NCBI GenBank assembly: GCA_001602415.1
Contig: CP012155.1
Coordinates: forward strand, 558,001-622,000
Reading direction: 5' to 3'
Source of the DNA: Bacteroidetes bacterium UKL13-3
Lineage (GTDB): Bacteria > Bacteroidota > Bacteroidia > UKL13-3
Length of the DNA: 64,000 nucleotides
The notes under the pieces are model-generated. The model was not told the DNA's origin and ran no database searches. It saw nothing but the letters and a program-made list of their open reading frames with translations. Below, piece by piece: positions 1 through 7,928 of this stretch. Position 1 is the first letter of the stretch. Each line of letters opens with the position of its first letter. Position numbers and translations under genes: made by a program.

Positions 1-404
1 TCCGGTGAACTTGCAAAATGAAGTGTATTCGTACTTGGATCAACGCACAAATAGTATCCATGTTCAGATGGAAGTGAAACAAATCCGAACCCACAACTTG
101 CCCTAGTTTTTTTTTGAAAACGAATCCACCAACTAATTACCTGGCCGGGTTGGCCAATTTGTTTATCCTTACGTATTACAAAGCATCCATTAGTACAATC
201 AAGTCCAAATCTCCCTGAGTGTGCCGAATTTCTAGTTTTTAATGCGTTATTATTCGTTCTGTTCTCCCAGGGTTTCCAATCCCAAACAGAGTCAGTCTCA
301 AAATTTTCCAAAATAGGAAGATCGTTTTGTCCAAAAGTGTTTTTACTAATAGAAACTCCCAAAAAAATAATTATGAATACATGAATTCTACTTAATTTTT
401 CCAT
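1..404 (-). CDS. secreted protein of unknown function (C-terminus beyond window)
   Basis: An open frame reads leftwards from an ATG at 402-404 to the window edge without a stop (134 codons visible). It opens with a signal peptide: basic start, hydrophobic core around VFIIIFLGVSI, and a likely cut after FGQ. The mature part is rich in Trp, Asn and aromatic residues (for example WDWKPWENRTNN and SWWIRFQK). This is the look of a carbohydrate-binding or LamG-like beta-sandwich, but that is inference; no catalytic motif is visible. The start lies 41 bp beyond the end of the next minus-strand gene, so the two could be co-transcribed. The family is not recognised. Confidence 0.6.
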   Translation of the reverse strand, partial: MEKLSRIHVFIIIFLGVSISKNTFGQNDLPILENFETDSVWDWKPWENRTNNNALKTRNSAHSGRFGLDCTNGCFVIRKDKQIGQPGQVISWWIRFQKKTRASCGFGFVSLPSEHGYYLCVDPSTNTLHFASSP

Positions 405-445
405 CTTCTTATCTCATTTAATTTCCATTATGTAACTATTGTCAG

Positions 446-1261
446 TTATCTTGAAACGGCAGATACAGATTTGGTTACATATTTTGTATAATAAATCCCA
501 TTATATGGCTCCTTGATACTATTAGGAAATAAAAATAAATAATGGTCAAAGGGAAGTTTAGTGTAAATTGTTGGCATTGGTTCAAACTTGTTCCAAAGAG
601 TCTCTCCTTGCTCAAATACATGATTTAAAGAACAAACACTGTTAGCAAAATTTAATTCCTTATCCAAGGTTAATAACGTACCAAAGGTAATTTTTCCATT
701 ATAAGGTAAAACTCTATTATGTATACCTCCACCAATGGTTATGGTTTTCCATTGGGGATGTTCTTTAATTTTTGCTTTAATATTTAAATACATAAAACTA
801 TCTGCATGTTCACTTTGGTCAATATCTTCTCCATAAAAAAAAACTTCAGCTTTTATATTTCTTTTTATTTCCACAATTGATTTAAACCATGCCTCAGAAG
901 CCCTGCCATCCCCAGATGGGTTAACAAAGAATTCGCTTGTTAAAATACTTTTATTAGATTTCAGCTTTTTAAAATTCGCCATTTGATTTGAGGGAATTTC
1001 AAAACCAACTTGAACACTATCCCCATTTTTGGTAAACAATGCTACTAAACCCTTGACCAAATTTGCGGGTTCATTTGTACCATGTATTTCTCCAATTAAA
1101 ATTACTCGATAATCAGCGAGAAGGTTGTAAATGTCTTTTTTTAGGCTATCAATATTATCAATTTTAACTGTTTCTTTTTTAAGATCTATAAATAAATCTT
1201 GTCCTTTAATATTGAATGAAGCCACTACTAATGTAAGAGCAATTAAGTTTCTTTTTAACAT
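446..1261 (-). CDS. secreted EreA/ChaN/Tiki-like protein
   Basis: 271 residues with an N-terminal signal peptide (hydrophobic residues 5-18, cut probably after KGQ). Residues about 50-95 carry VILIGEIHGTNEPANL followed by a strand containing VGFEIPSNQ. This G-E-x-H-G-T arrangement recalls the erythromycin esterase-like, ChaN and Tiki/TraB superfamily, whose members place Glu and His at a metal or catalytic centre. A second histidine lies in GGGIHNRV near residue 180. The family link is by motif shape only and the substrate is unknown. The protein should act in the periplasm or at the cell surface. Confidence 0.6.
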   Translation of the reverse strand: MLKRNLIALTLVVASFNIKGQDLFIDLKKETVKIDNIDSLKKDIYNLLADYRVILIGEIHGTNEPANLVKGLVALFTKNGDSVQVGFEIPSNQMANFKKLKSNKSILTSEFFVNPSGDGRASEAWFKSIVEIKRNIKAEVFFYGEDIDQSEHADSFMYLNIKAKIKEHPQWKTITIGGGIHNRVLPYNGKITFGTLLTLDKELNFANSVCSLNHVFEQGETLWNKFEPMPTIYTKLPFDHYLFLFPNSIKEPYNGIYYTKYVTKSVSAVSR

Positions 1262-1375
1262 AGAATTTGGTAAGATTAACTAGCCGAAGGTACTAATTTA
1301 TGTAGAAGGATAGTAACGGTTAACAGTAATAATGCAATTTAAGTTCTTTCCCTTTTATGAATTAATTTGAATATT

Positions 1376-1409
1376 ATAATTAGAGTCAGAAAATTCCGAC
1401 TCTAATTAT
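1376..1409 (-). terminator. stem-loop terminator after the 39-codon ORF
   Basis: A 12-bp perfect inverted repeat (ATAATTAGAGTC / GACTCTAATTAT) with a 10-nt loop. It lies 12 nt past the stop codon of the small minus-strand ORF. The arms end in A/T-rich sequence, so it could terminate in either direction. Confidence 0.55.
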
Positions 1410-1421
1410 TATTATTTGTTA

Positions 1422-1541
1422 TTAATTTTGGATATCTGAATCGTCAGCAATCTCGGATGCCATAAAATTATCGTCAACGGCAAGAACTACAGTAGAATTT
1501 TGAGTGATTGTAGTTGGGCCATCATCGTGTTTACCAGCCAT
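1422..1541 (-). CDS. possible 39-residue acidic small protein
   Basis: ATG at 1539-1541 and TAA at 1422-1424 enclose 39 codons rich in Asp, Thr and Ser (starts MAGKHDDGPTTITQ, ends IADDSDIQN). It has no signal peptide and no motif I recognise. Support for it being real: a 12-bp stem-loop lies just past its stop. Against: the ATG sits at the edge of a REP-like hairpin, where the other copies read AACAGG instead of AACATGG, so the start may be a by-product of the repeat. An in-frame TAA upstream, inside the hairpin, prevents a longer version. Confidence 0.3.
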   Translation of the reverse strand: MAGKHDDGPTTITQNSTVVLAVDDNFMASEIADDSDIQN

Positions 1542-1542
1542 G

Positions 1543-1987
1543 TTCGCGCTAACGTCCCGTTAGTGCGAAAGAAGAATTCCCCATGCTAATCCTATCTTAA
1601 CTGTTTTAAATAACCTCACAATTATGCCTCATTTGGTGTGTGCTGCGCTTAAGCATTCCGATGCATTCAACGTTTGCCGTTCTGAATTCACACTAACAAG
1701 ATGTTAGCGTGAACGGAAATGCTAAATCGCACTAACGTGACGTTAGCGCGAACAGGGTTTATCGTTGAGATAACCAATGGGAATGATAAATCGCACTAAC
1801 GTGACGTTAGCGCGAACAGGGGTAATCCTATCTTAACTGTTTTAAATAACCTCACAATTATGCCTCATTTGGTGTGTGCTGCGCTTAAGCATTCCGATGC
1901 ATTCAACGTTTGCCGTTCTGAATTCACACTAACAACATGTTAGCGTGAACGGAAATGCTAAATCGCACTAACGTGACGCTAGCGCGA
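1543..1987. repeat. cluster of six REP-like palindromic hairpins
   Basis: Six near-perfect hairpins lie at 1543-1569, 1687-1713, 1727-1751, 1791-1815, 1923-1949 and 1963-1987. Each has arms of 11-12 bp built on CACTAAC / GTTAGCG and a 3-nt loop (tcc, aga, tga, tga, aca, tga). Nearly all share one A:C mismatch near the outer end of the stem, which gives them direction: the first is inverted relative to the other five. The interval from 1262 to 2128 otherwise holds only the small ORF and its terminator. No transposase is nearby. Confidence 0.8.
1587..1757. repeat. 171-bp direct repeat, copy 1
   Basis: Matches 1823-1993 at a fixed offset of 236 bp with only two differences that I can see. One is aacaaG versus aacaaC inside the first hairpin loop; the other is GACGTTAG versus GACGCTAG inside the second hairpin. 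The unit contains two REP-like hairpins plus about 100 bp of unique-looking sequence. The near-identity implies a recent duplication or gene conversion. Confidence 0.9.
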
Positions 1988-1993
1988 ACAGGG
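1823..1993. repeat. 171-bp direct repeat, copy 2
   Basis: Second copy of the unit at 1587-1757. A 65-bp spacer (1758-1822) carrying one further hairpin separates the copies. Both differences from copy 1 fall within hairpins, not in the flanking unique part. Confidence 0.9.
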
Positions 1994-2128
1994 AATTCAG
2001 TCCAATACAAATTGCTGGAATTCTCAAGGAGTTTGATAACAGAAAAAAAAGTCGACCTTATCATACCCGCTCCCCGAAAGGGCTAGTTCAAGTTTTATCG
2101 GAATTAATTCGCTAAGCTACTCAGGTCT

Positions 2129-2656
2129 TTATTGTTCCAACACACTTTTAATGCGCTGCAATCCTTCATCAAATGTTTTTTCGGTAGAAGAAACTTTAGA
2201 GGAGAGCATGTAGCGGAAAATTGGGTTATTGCCTACATCACCCGAATCAATCCAATGCAAAATGGTTTTGTTGTTGGCAGTTTCAAATACAAACTTACCA
2301 TTGGCAGAGGCTTCGCCTTGGTTCATGTATAGGTTATAGCCAACGGTATTGTTGGGTTCGTAAGTGTTTAGTTCAAAACGTCCTTGTCCAATCAAGTTTC
2401 CATGAAAATATTGGCGAGCGCCAAGTCCTGTTTGTGTAGCATTGTAAAATACGGTTAAGGTACTATCGGTAGCTGTATTCCACAAACTCCATTTGGGCCA
2501 GTTATGGAGGTTACTCATAAACGTAAATACAGTGTCAACAGGTTTGTTAATTTCAACCGTACGTTTTACATAATAGGTATTCGGAAAAAATCGAGACACA
2601 CCCACAAACAAAACAACCAATACAAAGAGGATAAAAAAATACTTAAACAGTTTCAT
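2129..2656 (-). CDS. membrane-anchored SRPBCC (START-like) family protein
   Basis: 175 residues. An N-terminal hydrophobic anchor (about 5-24) is followed by a polyketide-cyclase/START-like fold: a V-x-R-T-V-E-I-N-K-P strand, then VFTFMSNLHNWPKW, the typical helix-grip start of SRPBCC proteins. The C-terminal amphipathic helix is FDEGLQRIKSVLEQ. The family binds hydrophobic ligands; the ligand here is unknown. It is the last gene of a tight minus-strand operon and starts 6 bp past the stop of cdsA, so a link to lipids is plausible but inferred. Confidence 0.8.
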   Translation of the reverse strand: MKLFKYFFILFVLVVLFVGVSRFFPNTYYVKRTVEINKPVDTVFTFMSNLHNWPKWSLWNTATDSTLTVFYNATQTGLGARQYFHGNLIGQGRFELNTYEPNNTVGYNLYMNQGEASANGKFVFETANNKTILHWIDSGDVGNNPIFRYMLSSKVSSTEKTFDEGLQRIKSVLEQ

Positions 2657-2662
2657 GAACGA

Positions 2663-3484
2663 TTAATTGGTAAACAAGAGGTAAAAAAATACAGCCGGAA
2701 CAGCTAAAAATAATCCATCAAAACGATCGAGCACACCACCGTGTCCGGGTAAAATGGTTCCCGAATCTTTAATATGTAAATTACGTTTGAGTAGTGATTC
2801 AAATAAGTCGCCAAAGGTTCCAAAAACAACAACTAATGCTCCAATAAACAACCAGTCAATGGTAGAAATGGCATCAAAAAACTCAAAACGAGAAAGGGTA
2901 TAAGCAACAATGCTCGTTAATAGCAATCCTCCGATGCTACCTTCCCAAGTTTTTTTAGGCGATACGCGTTCAAACAATTTGTGTTTCCCAAAACTGCGTC
3001 CTGCTAAGTAAGCACCCGTATCGCTTGTCCAAAGCAACAGAAAAAATCCCAAAGGCAAGCTTGCACTGTATTCAAACGAATTGAAAAATCCCATTTTTGT
3101 GAGCATTACCAAGGGTAGGGTAATATACAATAAACCGAGTACCTGAAAGGCAAGGGTAGAGAATTCATTATGGCTGTTTTCAAATAATTTAATAATGAAA
3201 ATAACCAAGAAAATGGGGATTAAATGATAATACCACGCCAATGATAAATCTGCAGAGAATATGGATGCAAACATGATATATGTGATGGATCCGGCAATAA
3301 TGCCCAAGTATTTTTCAATCCAGGACTTATCGGGTAAAACCAGTTCGTAAAACTCAAGTAAGCATAAAAAGTTAATTACAAACATGAGTATAAAAAACGA
3401 CCATTCTTTAAACAAGGTGCAGCCTACAACTGCGCCAACAAAAAAGAATCCGGTAAGTGAGCGTTGAGCAAAGTTACTTTTCAT
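2663..3484 (-). CDS. cdsA: phosphatidate cytidylyltransferase
   Basis: 273 residues with about seven hydrophobic segments. CdsA makes CDP-diacylglycerol from CTP and phosphatidic acid, the branch point of phospholipid synthesis in the inner membrane. The family signature sits at the C-terminus (about 243-262): KDSGTILPGHGGVLDRFDG. The upstream motif SPKKTWEGSIGG (about 174-185) is also typical. Length is normal. It sits between the DUF2007 and SRPBCC genes with gaps of 10 and 6 bp, so one operon is very likely. Confidence 0.95.
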   Translation of the reverse strand: MKSNFAQRSLTGFFFVGAVVGCTLFKEWSFFILMFVINFLCLLEFYELVLPDKSWIEKYLGIIAGSITYIMFASIFSADLSLAWYYHLIPIFLVIFIIKLFENSHNEFSTLAFQVLGLLYITLPLVMLTKMGFFNSFEYSASLPLGFFLLLWTSDTGAYLAGRSFGKHKLFERVSPKKTWEGSIGGLLLTSIVAYTLSRFEFFDAISTIDWLFIGALVVVFGTFGDLFESLLKRNLHIKDSGTILPGHGGVLDRFDGLFLAVPAVFFYLLFTN

Positions 3485-3494
3485 AGGTATGAAA

Positions 3495-3704
3495 TTAAAT
3501 CAAGTCGTTGTTGTTAATTAAATGTAAAGCAGTGATGGCTTTTTCTGCAGGGCAATATACTTCTACTGTACCAAAAGCAAGATAACTACTGTCTCTTTTA
3601 TTCATTTCTACCGCTTCAATATCATGTTCGTGTAGCATGGATAAAATAATTTCGGCTTCAATAGGGTTGGTGGTGGTAAATACTTTGGTCCAGTTATGCT
3701 CCAT
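3495..3704 (-). CDS. DUF2007 putative signal-transducing protein
   Basis: A 69-residue soluble protein. WTKVFTTTNPIEAEIILSML near the N-terminus followed by VEVYCPAEKAITALHLI is the DUF2007 pattern, a small ferredoxin-like alpha/beta domain of unknown role. The ATG at 3704 is preferred over a TTG two codons upstream. With this start it overlaps the CPBP protease stop by 11 bp, which suggests translational coupling. Confidence 0.8.
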   Translation of the reverse strand: MEHNWTKVFTTTNPIEAEIILSMLHEHDIEAVEMNKRDSSYLAFGTVEVYCPAEKAITALHLINNNDLI

Positions 3705-4638
3705 GTTCAAAAGGTTGCTGTTGTTGGTTGCGATGCATCAAATATACCAAACTCACACAAGCAACAATGCTTAGCACAATGGCATAAACAGGGAAGTGGT
3801 ATGATTCGTCAAAAATGGCCCATTCGGTTTGGTCGAGTTTGTAATGGGTAATAAGTACTGAAATTGCATTATTCATAAAATGCACCAGCATTGCGGGCCA
3901 AATGCTTCCGCTGTATGCAAAAATATATCCCAACAACACTCCTAAAACCATGCGCGGTAAAAAACCATATACTTGTCCGTGGAAGGCACTAAATATAATT
4001 GCAGCACTCAAAATGGCTGCATGCGCATTGCCAAAACAAAAGGTAATAAATCGTTGTAAAGCCCCGCGAAATAATAGTTCTTCGGCAATAGCCGGAACTA
4101 GGGCAACCACAAATAGGTTAATCAGAAAGTCATTAATGGTATTGCCCGAAATAAACGCCTTCGTCATTCGGTTGGCAACCTCTTCCGTGGCTTTGAGTTG
4201 TGCTTCAAGAGCGGCCATTGATTCGGGCAATTTGAATTGCGCATTGATGTCTACCAACCAAGAGATGAGCGGAATATTTACCACGATGAACAGCGCAGCG
4301 GCCAACCAAAATAAAGGTTTAGGTTTTGCGGTAAGTTGTAAAAACGAATTACGCTGTTGCTCAATAGCTTTTGGAAATAACCAAGCAGGAATAAGCATGG
4401 CTCCAATGCTCACAATAACCTGAAGCACCTTGAGTGCATTTAATACATAAGGGTTGGTTTCATATTCGTTGAGCAGGTTTGGATTGGCTATAAAATCAAA
4501 CCCAAATAACAGTTTGCATACATAAACTCCAACCAAATATGAAACAGTTGAAAAGAATAGCACCATTCCGCCCAAAATAAAGAGCCTTGTAAGGAAGAAT
4601 AAAACCGCTTTTCCGGGGGTAGATGTGTTTTCCAACAT
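3694..4638 (-). CDS. CPBP family intramembrane metalloprotease
   Basis: Starting at the ATG at 4638 the product is 314 residues with about eight membrane segments. A longer reading frame to 4743 would run into dusB and lacks membrane-protein character, so it is rejected. The CPBP (CAAX protease/Abi) motifs are present: EELLFRGALQRF (Glu-Glu and Arg), then FSAFHGQVYGFLPRMVLG and a final VHFMNNAIS with the conserved His and Asn. The family cleaves within membranes; bacterial substrates are mostly unknown. First gene of the operon CPBP-DUF2007-cdsA-SRPBCC, diverging from dusB across 29 bp. Confidence 0.9.
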   Translation of the reverse strand: MLENTSTPGKAVLFFLTRLFILGGMVLFFSTVSYLVGVYVCKLLFGFDFIANPNLLNEYETNPYVLNALKVLQVIVSIGAMLIPAWLFPKAIEQQRNSFLQLTAKPKPLFWLAAALFIVVNIPLISWLVDINAQFKLPESMAALEAQLKATEEVANRMTKAFISGNTINDFLINLFVVALVPAIAEELLFRGALQRFITFCFGNAHAAILSAAIIFSAFHGQVYGFLPRMVLGVLLGYIFAYSGSIWPAMLVHFMNNAISVLITHYKLDQTEWAIFDESYHFPVYAIVLSIVACVSLVYLMHRNQQQQPFEHGA

Positions 4639-4644
4639 TTGACG

Positions 4645-4652
4645 TATTTTTG
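4645..4652 (+). promoter_or_regulatory. -7 box of dusB
   Basis: TATTTTTG fits the Bacteroidota -7 consensus TAnnTTTG and ends 15 nt before the dusB ATG at 4668. It supports that ATG over upstream in-frame starts. No clear -33 TTG at the expected distance. Confidence 0.5.
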
Positions 4653-4667
4653 TGGCGCGAATATACA

Positions 4668-5663
4668 ATGGTAAAAATTGGTAACATAGAATTAGGAGAA
4701 TTTCCTTTATTGCTCGCGCCCATGGAGGATGTGAGTGATCCACCTTTCCGTGCGGTATGCAAACAAAATGGTGCAGATTTGATGTATACGGAGTTTATTT
4801 CTTCGGAAGGATTGATTCGCAATGCCATTAAAAGCCGTATGAAGCTTGATATTTTTGATTATGAGCGGCCCATTGGCATCCAAATTTTTGGTGGAGATGA
4901 AGATAGTATGGCCTTAAGTGCTCAAATTGTGGATGCCGTAAATCCCGATTTGGTAGACATAAACTTTGGCTGTCCGGTGAAAAAGGTAGTTTGTAAAGGA
5001 GCAGGGGCGGGTATTTTAAAGGATTTGCCGAAAATGGTTAAAGTTACCGAGGCTGTTGTAAAATCAACCAACTTACCGGTTACGGTTAAAACCCGATTAG
5101 GTTGGGATGAAAACAGTAAGAATGTTGAAGAAGTTGCCGAGCGTTTGCAAGATGTTGGCATCAAAGCACTAACCGTGCATGGCAGAACGCGCGCCCAAAT
5201 GTACAAAGGCGATGCCGATTGGACGTTGATTGCCAAAATTAAAAACAATCCACGCATTATCATTCCGATTTTTGGTAATGGCGATATTGACAGTCCGCAA
5301 AAGGCGTTAGATTATAAAAATAGGTTTGGGATAGATGGTATCATGATAGGCAGAGCAGCTATCGGTTATCCATGGATATTTAATGAAGTGAAACACTTTT
5401 TTAAAACAGGCGAAATATTAGATGCGCCAACTGTTCAAGATAGGGTAGATGTGTGCAAACAACATCTGATTAAATCAGTAGAGTGGAAAGGTGATTGGGT
5501 TGGAATAGTAGAGATGCGCAGGCACTACAGTCAGTATTTTAAAGGTCTCGATCATTTTAAAGAATTCCGCACTCGCCTGGTGATGGCCGATACAAAAGAA
5601 CAAGTTTTGGAAACATTGGAAGATGTGGTAGAGCGCTACGCAAATATTGGGATAACTGCTTAA
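4668..5663 (+). CDS. dusB: tRNA-dihydrouridine synthase, DusB type
   Basis: 331 residues, a FMN-dependent TIM barrel that reduces uridine to dihydrouridine in the tRNA D-loop with NAD(P)H. Visible motifs: LLAPMEDVSDPPFR near the N-terminus, NFGCPVKKVVCKGAGAGIL (about 99-117, with the GCP cysteine about residue 102 as catalytic acid), VHGRTRAQMYKG, GNGDI and IGRAAIGYPWIF (FMN phosphate binding). Length is normal. It stands alone on the plus strand. Confidence 0.95.
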   Translation: MVKIGNIELGEFPLLLAPMEDVSDPPFRAVCKQNGADLMYTEFISSEGLIRNAIKSRMKLDIFDYERPIGIQIFGGDEDSMALSAQIVDAVNPDLVDINFGCPVKKVVCKGAGAGILKDLPKMVKVTEAVVKSTNLPVTVKTRLGWDENSKNVEEVAERLQDVGIKALTVHGRTRAQMYKGDADWTLIAKIKNNPRIIIPIFGNGDIDSPQKALDYKNRFGIDGIMIGRAAIGYPWIFNEVKHFFKTGEILDAPTVQDRVDVCKQHLIKSVEWKGDWVGIVEMRRHYSQYFKGLDHFKEFRTRLVMADTKEQVLETLEDVVERYANIGITA

Positions 5664-5753
5664 TACCAGAATGAATTGTTCCTAGATACGTATACTCAAT
5701 TCGTAATTTTAAAATAACATTACCTTTCTTTCGACAATAAATTTGTTTTCCTG

Positions 5754-7136
5754 TTACTCATATTGCATTATCTCTTTATTAAGAGGAGGGTATATTTTAA
5801 GAATGAATTGTTCGCAAGCAGTTTTGTATGCATCAATACCTGCATTTTCATCAGTAGTTTGAAATCCTTTTATTTCGTTTAATCCATTTTTATAGATTTC
5901 AATATTTTTGGTGTGTTCCAATACCGAAATGCTCATATCCAACGAAACGGAGCGCATGTTTCCCCAAATCGTTCCAAGAGCTTTTGTATTTGATGCAATA
6001 TTGATCACATAGTCGGCATCATTCTCGTTTTTTACAAATACACATCCATCGCTAACCAATTGTTTTTTCAACGTAGATTCAATATAACTTACGTTCATCT
6101 CTTTTGATAGATTTCGCTCATGTGCTTGCATGAAAACCTTAATGGGAACAATGTTCAGCCTAATATTGGTTGATGGAACGTCTAATCGCATTAAGAGGTT
6201 TTGTAGGGTAAAATTCAAGCTATCAACTTTCATCATCCGATTCATATCGGCAGTTATGCGCAATATTTGTACGGTATTTTTTTCGTATATTTTGGAAACA
6301 GCAAATGATGCAATTCCACTTTGGTCGGTTTCTGTTTGCAGTGTACCGTCTATTTTCCCTTGTTCATTTGTGAGCATTAAGGGTAAGTAAGGTATGGTGT
6401 TTTGAGCGTCCTGGTTTTCTCTAAATGTAGCATTTACTTCAAATGGTTCGGAGATAGCTTTGCCAACTTTCCCATTCAGCACATTGGCTATTGATTTTAG
6501 TTGAATAGTATACAAATCATGCTGTATGCTTTGCAACAACTCGTTTACCAAAAACACTCTTTTCCCATTCAACACCGTTTGAACATCTTCCCCTAAATAA
6601 GGTTGGAGTGCAACCAATGCTCTCACTCGAAGTCTGATGCTTTGTACTAATTGCTGATTAGAAAGTGAGGAGGAAAGCTGAAAGAAATGTTCAGCTTGTT
6701 CTAGAGCAGCCAACATTTTTCGCCTGCGTAAATCTTTAAATTCTTCTTTTGAGAGGCGATAGTAAATCCAAAAATAATCTTTGTCTTCCCAGCTATCAAC
6801 AACATTAAACGATTCAATGGTATTGAGTGCTGTAACTTTTACATCACTCTCAAACTGCTGTTTAAAATCTTTGTTATCTTGAAATTGTGAAAGTACAGAG
6901 TTTGCCGAAACAGTAACTTTTATTTCCGAAATTAAATCGTTTAGCGCATTCTTTTTGGCAATCTGCTGGTAATCGTATGGGTTGTTTATTTTTGATGCAA
7001 TACCAACGCCAACATAGTAATTTTCATTGGTAGGCCTGTTCCTTACCCAATCGGGTTTAGTCTTTATTGCCTTGTTGCTTTTACAAGAAACAAGCACTGC
7101 CAAAACAATAAAAAATAGGAGGATAAAGCGTTTCAT
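5754..7136 (-). CDS. LPP20-like outer membrane lipoprotein, large
   Basis: 460 residues. A lipoprotein signal peptide ends in the lipobox LVSC with Cys about residue 18. Next comes PDWVRNRPTNENYYVGVGIASK and an amphipathic stretch (QIAKKNALNDLISEI), the pattern of the LPP20/FlgP-like domain of envelope lipoproteins. The C-terminal half (from about 330) looks like a separate alpha/beta domain. Function is unknown. The next gene on the same strand, 127 bp upstream, is a smaller lipoprotein with the same kind of domain. Confidence 0.75.
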   Translation of the reverse strand: MKRFILLFFIVLAVLVSCKSNKAIKTKPDWVRNRPTNENYYVGVGIASKINNPYDYQQIAKKNALNDLISEIKVTVSANSVLSQFQDNKDFKQQFESDVKVTALNTIESFNVVDSWEDKDYFWIYYRLSKEEFKDLRRRKMLAALEQAEHFFQLSSSLSNQQLVQSIRLRVRALVALQPYLGEDVQTVLNGKRVFLVNELLQSIQHDLYTIQLKSIANVLNGKVGKAISEPFEVNATFRENQDAQNTIPYLPLMLTNEQGKIDGTLQTETDQSGIASFAVSKIYEKNTVQILRITADMNRMMKVDSLNFTLQNLLMRLDVPSTNIRLNIVPIKVFMQAHERNLSKEMNVSYIESTLKKQLVSDGCVFVKNENDADYVINIASNTKALGTIWGNMRSVSLDMSISVLEHTKNIEIYKNGLNEIKGFQTTDENAGIDAYKTACEQFILKIYPPLNKEIMQYE

Positions 7137-7222
7137 GGTGTTGAATCAAAAAGATTAAGAAAGAACCGAACGCAACAACATCCGATTCTTAAACATATTA
7201 AAATGTAGCAGGCAAATTCGAA

Positions 7223-7250
7223 TGTTAATATTCAATATTCAATATTCGAA
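7223..7250. repeat. (AATATTC)3 heptamer tract
   Basis: Three tandem copies of a 7-mer (AATATTC) lie in the gap between the two LPP20-like lipoprotein genes, flanked by GAAT/ATTC half repeats. It is one of several short-period intergenic tracts in this window. Confidence 0.7.
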
Positions 7251-7263
7251 TTTCTGAAGGTTA

Positions 7264-7857
7264 TCAATAGCCTCTTTCTTTTGCCAGTTTATCCATTTCT
7301 TGGTTAAATATTTCTTCAAACTTTTTCTTGTCATAGTCTTGCATCAATTTCGCATTTTTCGAAATGCCTTTATCAATACCGTTAAGTATATTTTGTTTGT
7401 TGGCCTCAATAGCTACCCAATAGGTGTAGTTATTATTTGGTTCTTGGAATATCTTTTCGCCAATTACACGCACATCAGTTAAATCCTGATTGGTAACTTC
7501 TCGGGCCATTTCTTCAAACTTGTTCGAGAACTCTTGGGTGTTGCTTACTTGACGTTGATTGGTGTATTGTTCGGTAACTTTTTTGATGGTTGTTTGAATC
7601 AATCCTGCCATTTCCGATTTTGCATTTTGCAAGGCAATTTTTTTGCTGGTGGTTAAATCCATACTGTTGCCCGATGCTTTTGCGCGAAAGTTTTCTTTAT
7701 CGCTTTGGTATTCTTTGGTGCTAAATGGAACTGATATTTCAATAGCTCCTGTTTGTTTGTCGATAGAAGGTGCAGCTTTTTTTGATTTACATGAAAGTAA
7801 ACTCATACTCGCAATAAGCACTAAAATGGCAAAAGTTGTGTTAAGATAGGTTTTCAT
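7264..7857 (-). CDS. LPP20-like lipoprotein, small
   Basis: 197 residues with a lipoprotein signal peptide (lipobox LLSC, Cys about residue 23). The mature part has an LPP20-like core: FRAKASGNSMDLTTSKKIAL followed by NAKSEMAGLIQTTIKK, then a strand with YTYWVAIEANKQNILNG. The C-terminal 45 residues are a charged helix. Function is unknown; the same domain in the larger downstream lipoprotein suggests a paired envelope complex, which is inference. Confidence 0.7.
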   Translation of the reverse strand: MKTYLNTTFAILVLIASMSLLSCKSKKAAPSIDKQTGAIEISVPFSTKEYQSDKENFRAKASGNSMDLTTSKKIALQNAKSEMAGLIQTTIKKVTEQYTNQRQVSNTQEFSNKFEEMAREVTNQDLTDVRVIGEKIFQEPNNNYTYWVAIEANKQNILNGIDKGISKNAKLMQDYDKKKFEEIFNQEMDKLAKERGY

Positions 7858-7928
7858 AATGATGATTGTTTAGCGTTATACAATCAGAATTACAAAATGA
7901 GTGCCAAGATGTTTAAATGAGGCTGAGC

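Noticed and set aside
1624-1707. A 27-codon ORF (begins MPHLVCAALKHSD) present in both copies of the 171-bp repeat (also 1860-1943).
   Set aside because: It ends inside a hairpin, has no signal or motif, and its presence in both copies follows from the duplication itself. I see no evidence of selection on codons.
1543-1987. Possible CRISPR array.
   Set aside because: The repeats are palindromic hairpins at irregular distances, one is inverted, and spacing is not uniform. No cas gene is present.
3902-4423. A 173-codon ORF on the plus strand.
   Set aside because: Antisense to the CPBP protease, whose membrane segments and motifs are clear. The plus-strand product has no recognisable features.
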